From Sipunculus nudus (Eukaryota > Annelida > Sipuncula > Golfingiida > Sipunculidae), in assembly GCA_026874595.1 (NCBI GenBank), contig CM049306.1:79636142-79700141 (forward strand): a stretch of DNA of 64,000 bases, given 5' to 3'. Positions 28,301 through 37,300 of this stretch are shown piece after piece (positions within the stretch are counted from its first letter, which is position 1; every line of letters begins with the position of its first letter). The translations under genes and the position numbers were made by a program. Under the pieces are notes generated by a model, which saw nothing but the letters and a program-made list of their open reading frames with translations, had not been told where the DNA came from and made no database searches.

Positions 28301-31300
28301 TGTTGATGCAAGTTTAAAAAATATAAACCCATTTTTTAAAGAAATCTCCGAATTTTTAGAGACTTAAATTATTCTGAATGTGTGACTCTTCTGAAAAATC
28401 AAAAGCTTTTTCAAAATTTATTGATCAAGTAAAATAGTTATTTTTTGTTTTCTGGCATATGCAAATATATATGTAATGTTCATAATATTTTCCACTGATC
28501 TATCTGTTTTTAATGTATCCTGCTTGGTCAGAATTCATAATACGTAGTAATTTTGTCTTAAGTATATTTGACAAGGTTTGCAGTTATCTTTTAATCTGTA
28601 TTCAACATTGAAAGAGGACACCATTTTTTTAAAGTGAGTGATATAAGACTTTGTACAACAGATCTAAACAGTGACAAATATTCTTAACAATAACCTAATA
28701 ACATGTAATTTAACATATTATCAATAATGTAATTTAACATATTATAAATAATGCCACAATATTAAAGTAGAATAGTAACTGGAATGATGGTATATACCAC
28801 AGACAATTAAATTCCCACAATATATGAATACTCTGTGAGGCTAATTGACTTTGATCTCATCAGAAGCTTTACTGTGTTTCTTCTGATGTTAACCTTTGGT
28901 GAGTTGATTGTCTAGAGTGGGAATGTGTTATGATAGTACATGAAAGGTTGTGTTTGCAGTACATTCAAAATATTTTTTCATTATATCCTTTGATCTAGAA
29001 TGAACAACTTTATAATCAACTATTAGTATATAAGCCCCACAGACTCAACTTAAGTTCATTATATCCAGTTTACTCTTACTGGTTATTTAGATATTTATCT
29101 GTTTGAGTATATCACTATTATTGGATATTCCGTTTCCATAATTCTTATTAACAACACAAATAAAATATATATTACAACAGTAATATAAATATTGGAAAAC
29201 AGTAATATATATATATTAGAAACACCATTTATAATGTATTAAATCTTCCACACAACAGTAATTAAATAAATGCAAAATAATAAACTGAATTTTTTTATTT
29301 TACACAAGTTAGATTTATAGTTATGATTTATTTAGATATTTCATAAATTTATAAAAAAATTATAATAAAATATTTGTCAAGCTGATTATTGTTATTCTAT
29401 TAATTGGTTTTGTATGTGTATGCCCATGTACTGTCACAACACACTCCCACTCTGACAACTAACTCACCAAAGATTACTTATTGGTTACTGTTACATAAAA
29501 AATAAACATAAGAGATCAAATAAGTATTAACCAGGCACATACAACATTAATGTGTGTTTAAAGTTAATTGGCTATGGAATATATACACCATCACTACAGT
29601 TATTATTCTACTTCCTAAATATTTATTATTTAGATAGTTAGTTCATAATTCCTTAGCATGTGACTTTTGTTTTACTTTTTATTCAATTTATATATTGTTA
29701 ATTTTTATCAACTTTGGATCAGTGGTATATACACTAATTTAAGATGAATAAAAGATACAGCTTGCTTTATATGATTAATTGCACCACTACTATTAGATAA
29801 TGTAGCGGTACACAGATTTAACATGCCCCCATTTGTTTATATAGCTAATCATCCAATTAGATGGTATGGTGTGGCTGGCTGTGCACTAATGCATAGAGGA
29901 TGACTAGTGTACTAATAGCTATATATCACATAAAGTGGTCTGGTTGGCAGTACTGCCAACCAGACCACACTGCCAACCAGACCAGTAGTCTTTTAAACGC
30001 TTATCCCAAAATTTGATCATTTTGTTTTGGAGCTAGCGAGAACAAATTTTCAGACAGACACTCCAAAACCCATCCCAACCAAGGAATGCATGAGAGTAAT
30101 CAGTGACCCAAATTTCAATGAAATCGGAAAATATTTAGAAAAGTTATCACATGGAAAATGTGATGGACACACATACAGACAGACAAACCAAAATCAATGT
30201 CCCCTGTTCCTTCCAAGGAAGCGGGGGCCAATTATATCTTGAATTATCATATTCCACCTAATATTAATGAGTGTCCTGGGTGCTTACCTTTTGTGTATAT
30301 ATCCTGATACCTCAGAAGCATCCCCCGGTGCTCCTTTCCCAAATTTTATCCAAATATGCCCATATATGTCCAACTTTGCATACATGTCCAACTACTGACA
30401 ATTCAGGAGTGATTCAAGTGATGCAAAATCTGTCACCTAACAATATCATATTGGAATCTTGTATTTGTAATCTTCATTTATACAAGAATTTGAGTTTGAT
30501 ATGATCAATTATGACTGATGGGAATGGCGACTATGGGTTGATAGCAATGATATGTTTGCTTGCAACCAAAGTCATAAGATGCCCTTTCTCAGTTCAATGC
30601 AGTTTTCCTTATCAGCTTATTTAAAAGAATATATTTAAAAGCATATCACAAATTAGGGCAGGTGAAGGGGGAGAAATGAAAAGTCAGATGAAACAAAATA
30701 AAGTTTAAAGTTCCCTTCCAAATCAGCAATTGTTGTTTCCATAGTAGGTGTTTATAATGTTTAAAATCCCAGTATCTGCACCTGTTGTTTCCTCAGTAGA
30801 TGTTTATAATGTTAAAACCCCAGTATCAGTACCTGTTGTTTCCTGAGTAGGTGTTTATAATGTTTAAAATCCCAGTATCTGCACCTGTTGTTTCCAGAGT
30901 AGGTGTTTATAATGTTTAAATTCCCAGTATCTGCACCTGTTGTTTCCTCAGTAGATGTTTATGATGTTAAAACCCCAGTATCAGTACCTGTTGTTTCCTG
31001 AGTAGGTGTTTATGGATATCAAAGTCATCCAGCAGCAGGGTGTTCCCTACACGGTGAACCATCATGGAGATGTGGTCCTTACTCCAGGCCAGCTTCAGCA
31101 GCTTCTTGATGTTCTATAATACATGACAAATGATGGATAACTGAAAGATGCCTTAATTTTATAGTTCAGATTGGAAAGGTTTTACTAGACAGGAGACAGA
31201 ATGCCTTAGGTTTATAATGTCAAACCCAAAACAAAATCAGAAATAAAAACTTATTTCTGATACATTATAGACTAATCATTATTAAACAGAAAAATTTGTA

Positions 31301-34300
31301 TATTGGAGAACGAGTTGTTTTGGGCTGAGAATAAAAACCTATAATGATTATCTTTAAAAATATCATGCTAGATTTTAATTTATTTCATTAAATTGTTTAT
31401 TTGATACACCATGGGACACTTCATTTAGTAACACTTAACATTTCCCATGAATAAACTGTTTGGCACCATTTAGCAGGAGTTATCTCATACATAGGATTAA
31501 AGTCAGCCATTAAATCATTTACATACACCTTGATTCAAGCAATATTGGCTATGACAATATCACAAATAAAACCCCCCGACAATTGAATGGACCCTAAAAC
31601 AGATGTTAACTCACCTCTGAATCGGAAATCACATCAATGTCACCAGCAAGGTCTGGGTAACCAAGAGCCATATTAAAACTAAAAGAAAAAATACTAAATT
31701 CTAATTGTTTGTTACTCTATATATACAGAACAACATATTAAAGGAAAACATGTATGATAATTCATTTATTTATACATTATATCATATATGACATTTCCTT
31801 TCAAAAGCACACTTTGCATAAAGTTTTTCAAGCTTCAAAGCCTTGAAAAAAGTATATTTTTGCTTTATACCATAGGAAGTATTTGGTACCTGTATTAATG
31901 GGAAAGCAACAAGTGCTGCTGATTTCCTGCCAAAGATTTATACTAAACATTTTTACATTTTGGTCAAAAATGGGTCAGGCATTTAGAATTTTTGTCATCA
32001 AAATTAAATTCCTTGGGGAAACCTGGAATTCATACATTTTGACCCCTGTTTTTAGTCTTCAGTTTTTACTTTGGGAAAGAAGGGAAAACTTCTAAAGAGG
32101 TTCTGCAGAAATACTCAAAATTAATATCACATGAATTACATATATAACTGCTAACCTTGAGAAGTTTGAATGGCCTCTGTTCCTGCCCAGTGTGGCGTCC
32201 CGTAAATAGTTGTCCCACTGAGACCCTCCATACAACCAGTTTGCTGGTGGTTCATTGAGGTTTGTGTTTTGCTGGAGCTGTAAGAACTTTGTTGGACCTT
32301 GTATGTTGATATACTTCACCACTGCTGTTGATTTGACATCTCTGTATGCTGCTACTGCCTTTCTGGCAAAGTTGCTCAAGCTAGCAATCTGATTCTGTAA
32401 GAATAAAGATTATAAATACTAGTACATTTAAATAATAGAACTAGACATTTCTTGGCACCGCAGGTGCCAGAGTATCCCCAGACATAGTAGGCCCCAACCC
32501 CCTTTATAAATAGACCCCCATTTTTAGCAGCATATACTGACACTTGGCATATTCATTGTTTCTTCCATCTAACAATCCACAATCTTGTTAAAGATGTTGG
32601 TCCTGTGACCTTGATCTTTTTAAAGATGTGTCCTGTGACCTTGACCTGTGACCTCATGACCCCAAAATCAAATCTGGTCTTGCTTTTCCAATGGGACATA
32701 TGCAAGTTAAGTTTGAAATCTATACATCAATAAAGCAGGAATTATCACCCAGAAACTAATTTTTGGACAGATGGCTCCTGTGACCTTCACCTTTGACCTT
32801 GTGACCTCAAAATTGATAGTGTTCTTCCTCTATTGGCAGGAGAACTATATGTGCAAGATGAAAGATCTGAGATGAAATGTTTGGATGAAAATGCATCCAC
32901 ATCTTTTTAAAGATGTGTACTGTGACCTTGACCATTGACCTCATCACCCCAAAATCAATTTGGGTCTTGCTTTTCCAATGGGACATATACAAGTCAAGTT
33001 TGAAATCCATACATCAATAAAAGCAGGAATTATCATCCAGAAACTAATTTTTGGACAGATGGCTCCTGTGACCTTCACCTTTGACCTTGTGACTTCACAA
33101 TTGATAGGAGTCTTGCACTCTTGGCAGATGAACTATATATGCAAGAGGAAAGATCTGAGATGAATTGTTTGGCTGAAAATGCATCCACAATCTTTTTAAA
33201 GAGGTTTCCTGTGACCTTGACCTTTGACCTCATGACCCCAAAATCAATTCAGGTCTTGCTTTTCCAATGGGTCAAATTCAAGTCAAGTTTGAAATCCATA
33301 CATCAATAAAAGAAGGAATTATCATCCAGAAACTAATTTTTGGACAGATGGTTCCTGTGACCTTCACCTTTGACCTTGTGACTTCACAATTGATAGGGGT
33401 CTTCCACTCTTGGCAGGTGAACTATATATGCAAGATGAAAGATCTGAGATGAAATGTTTGGATGAAAATGCATCCACATCTTTTTAAAGGTGTGTCCTGT
33501 GACCTTGACCTTTGACCTCATAACCTCAAAATCAATTTGGGTCTTGCTTTTCCAATGGGACATATACAAGTCAAGTTTGAAATCTATACATCAGTAAAAG
33601 CAGGAATTATCATCCAGAAACTAAATTTTGGACTGATGGCTCCTGTGACCTTCACCTTTGACCTTGTGACCTCAGAATTGATAGGGGTCTTCTACTCTTG
33701 GCAGGTGAACTATGTGTGCAAGATGAAAGATATGAGATGAATTGTTTGGCTGAAAATGCATCCACAATCTTTTTAAAAAGGTTTCCTGTGACCTTGACCT
33801 TTGACCTCATGACCCCAAAATCTATTCAGGTCTTGCTTTTCCAAAGGGTCAAATACAAGTCGAGTTTGAAATCCATACATCAATAAAAGAAGGAATTATC
33901 ATCCAGAAACTAATTTTTGGACAGATGGCTCCTGTGACCTTCACCTTTGACATTGTGACCTCAAAATTGATAGGGTTCTTCCTCTCTTGGCAGGTGAACT
34001 ATATGTGCAAGATGAAAGATCTGAGATGAAATGTTTGGCTGAAAATGCATCAACATCTTTTTAAAGGTGTGTCCTGTGACCTTGACCTTTGACCTCATAA
34101 CCTCAAAATCAATTTGGGTCTTGCTTTTCCAATGGGACATATACAAGTCAAGTTAAAAATCCATACATCAATAAAAGCAGGAATTATCATCCAGAAACTA
34201 ATTTTTGGACAGATGGCTCCTGTGACCTTCACCTTTGACCTTGTGACCTCAAAATTGATAGGGTTCTTCCTCTCTTGGCAGGTGAACTATATGTGCAAGA

Positions 34301-37300
34301 TGAAAGATCTGAGATGAAATGTTTGGCTGAAAATGCATCCACATCTTTTTAAAGGTGTGTCCTGTGACCTTGACCTTTGACCTCATAACCTCAAAATGAA
34401 TTTGGGTCTTGCTTTTCCAATGGGACATATACAAGTCAAGTTTGAAATCCATACATCAATAAAAGCAGGAATTATCATCCAGAAACTAATTTTTGGACAG
34501 ATGGCTCCTGTGACCTTCACCTTTGACCTTGTGACCTCAAAATTGATAGGGTTCTTCCTCTCTTGGCAGGTGAACTATATGTGCAAGATGAAAGATCTGA
34601 GATGAAATATTTGGCTGAAAATGCATCCACATCTTTTTAAAGGTGTGTCCTGTGACCTTGACCTTTGACCTTATAACCTCAAAATCAATTTGGGTCTTGC
34701 TTTTCCAATGGGACATATACAAGTCAAGTTTGAAATCCATACATCAATAAAAGCAGGAATTATCATCCAGAAACTAATTTTTGGACAGATGGCTCCTGTG
34801 ACCTTCACCTTTGACCTTGTGACCTTAAAACTGATAGGGGTCTTCCTCTATTGGCAGATGACTTACATGTGCAAGATGAAAGGTCTGAGATGAAATGTTT
34901 GGCTGAAAATGCATCCACAATCTTTTTAAAGATGTGTCCTGTGACCTTGACCTTTGACCTCATGACCCCAAAATCAATTGGAGTCTTGCTTTTTCAATGG
35001 GACATATATAAGTCAAGTTTGAAATCAATACATCAATAAAAGCAGGAATTATCATCCAGAAACGAATTTTTGGACATATAGCTCCTGTTGCCTTGACCTT
35101 TGACCTTGTGACCCCAAAATTTATATGGATCATCCACTACTGGCAAGTGAGCTATATATTCAAGATGGAAGACCTAAGATGAAAGTTTGGCTTAAAATGC
35201 ATCCACAGTATCTTTTAAAATGCCAGTCCAGTGACCTTGACCTTTGACCTCATGACCCTAGAACCAATAGGGTTCTTACTTTAGTGGTGGGCCATACATA
35301 AGTCATGTTTGAAATCCATATGGCTATCAACACTGGAGATATCATAAGAGGTGTGTGATTTTCACCATATATGGCAATATTCAAGGTCAAGGCCACTATC
35401 ATAGGAAAGGTCATGACCCCAATTTAAATAAACATCATCCGATAACCCATACCTATGTATATGCATAATATAAAAGAAATCTGTCCATTAGTTTTTGACT
35501 TATAATGCTCACAGTACTGTAAGGTGGCAATTTTGGGGGTATTAAACGGCACAAAAACAAGTAAAGAATAATAGGTGGCGCCACCAGTTTCTGGAACATG
35601 ACAACCCTATCCATGATCTTCCATCAACTTGATTTTGGGATAAATCCATGCAAGATTTCTTGAGATATTAAAGAATTTGTGTGATTTTCCCCAAAATTGG
35701 ACCTATTCAAGGTCAAGGACACTCTCCTAGTAAAGGTCATGACCTCATTTTAAATAGGCGTCGTCCTCTCACCCATATCTATACATATACCAAGTTTGGT
35801 AAAGTTCCGTGAAATATTTTTTGGGTTATCGCGCCAACAAGATTTATATGCGGCGGCGGTGGCGGCGGCGGCGGGACCGGTATGAAAACATAGTATCCCC
35901 TGACTTTGTCTGGGGATACAATAATGGAAATAATAAAAGTATGCACAAATACTCTTTAAAATGACTGAAGTAATCTTGGTCTTTCATCAAATGAATCATT
36001 TGTGAAATGTTTCAATAATTTAACAAATGTGTCATTCATGTAGGTTTTAATGTTCAACCCTCTAAAGTCTAAGAAAAGATTTATAAACATTTGCCTCATA
36101 GTAATACATTTGTATGAAATGTACCCACCAAAATACATGTTTGAGCAGTGCAATAAAAATCTACTGCACTGTCACATATGCACAAAAGTCTAGACTTATT
36201 TGAGTCTTACAGTAAATAAATAAAAAATTCATCTTGGCTCGAGTATAGAATCTGGTCAACACTTCATTCTGGACAGTAAGGGTCTAAACTTGCTGAAACA
36301 TCTAGAAATGGTACACAAGCCATGAAAGGCTATTCAATAATGATTACATGTCAGTTGGACGGGGGCCAGTTGGACGGGCCCCATTTAGACGGTCCCAGTT
36401 CGATGGGTCCCAGTTAGACGGGTCCCAGTTGGACAGGTCCCAATTAGACGCTATGTTATATTAATGTGACTTAATTACATACGTAAGTAGCAGGGAATTG
36501 AAGCTTTATGGGGAAACCCTAACTAAAATAATAAAAGTTTATATATGTTGATCAAACACGGTATAGCTATGACATTTTATGCAAGCCCTTGTACCTGTGT
36601 ACATGAATTATTGTTCAAAGAGCTATAGATTTTAACCGTTATATTGTTTTTCTTCCCTGACGTTGCTTTCGTGAAAACTGTAATCATTATATCCTTATTT
36701 TATCTGTTTCATCAGAGTTACAATAACGATTCAACATGCAATCAAGTGTCATATAAATTAGCGTTATCTACTATAATAACCGATGTGCGGTCGACATGCT
36801 CTGCCAACTAATGTAAATAAGCAAAATATATAAGCTAGGTTTTCGGAGAATTCTCATATTTTATTCTGATATATCACATAATTCATGTGCTGCCATATTG
36901 TAAGTCCAAAATTATGCATATTTCTGAGAAACACGAGTAGGTAGTCAGTTTGGAAACCCGTTACCACATCAGGGATATATGACAGAGAAACCTGCACCTG
37001 TGACATGGTCACCGCACTTCAAAGGGAAGCGAGGTCGCTTTATAATTAACTAATTGTTTGTATAACGAGATTAATAAGTTGCGTTTCACAATGAATATCA
37101 TGGTTAGGCATTTATAAGATCAGTAAAAACAGCCGATTACCCTTGATTGGTGTTTTATCAATCAATAAGACACAACCCCACAAACAAGGTGAACAGAACA
37201 ACAGTTATCTCTCGTGGTCCCTTCTATTATTCATCGAAAATGAGCAGAGGAAAGGCTTTATGCATGTAAATATACACATTTATGTTTGTCTGTGTTGTCG

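Larger units (their letters stand above)
26836..30726. other. EDRF1 intron 4, AT-rich
   Basis: Very AT-rich. It holds a LINE relic (28070-28650) and a perfect palindrome (29935-29968). The remainder shows no exon or clear element on either strand. 28700-29800 is almost pure AT with low-complexity runs. Confidence 0.5.

Noticed and set aside
32807-35039. Many 60-69-codon frames repeating along the 288-bp array
   Set aside because: They recur because the DNA unit recurs; both strands are open and none looks like a protein family.
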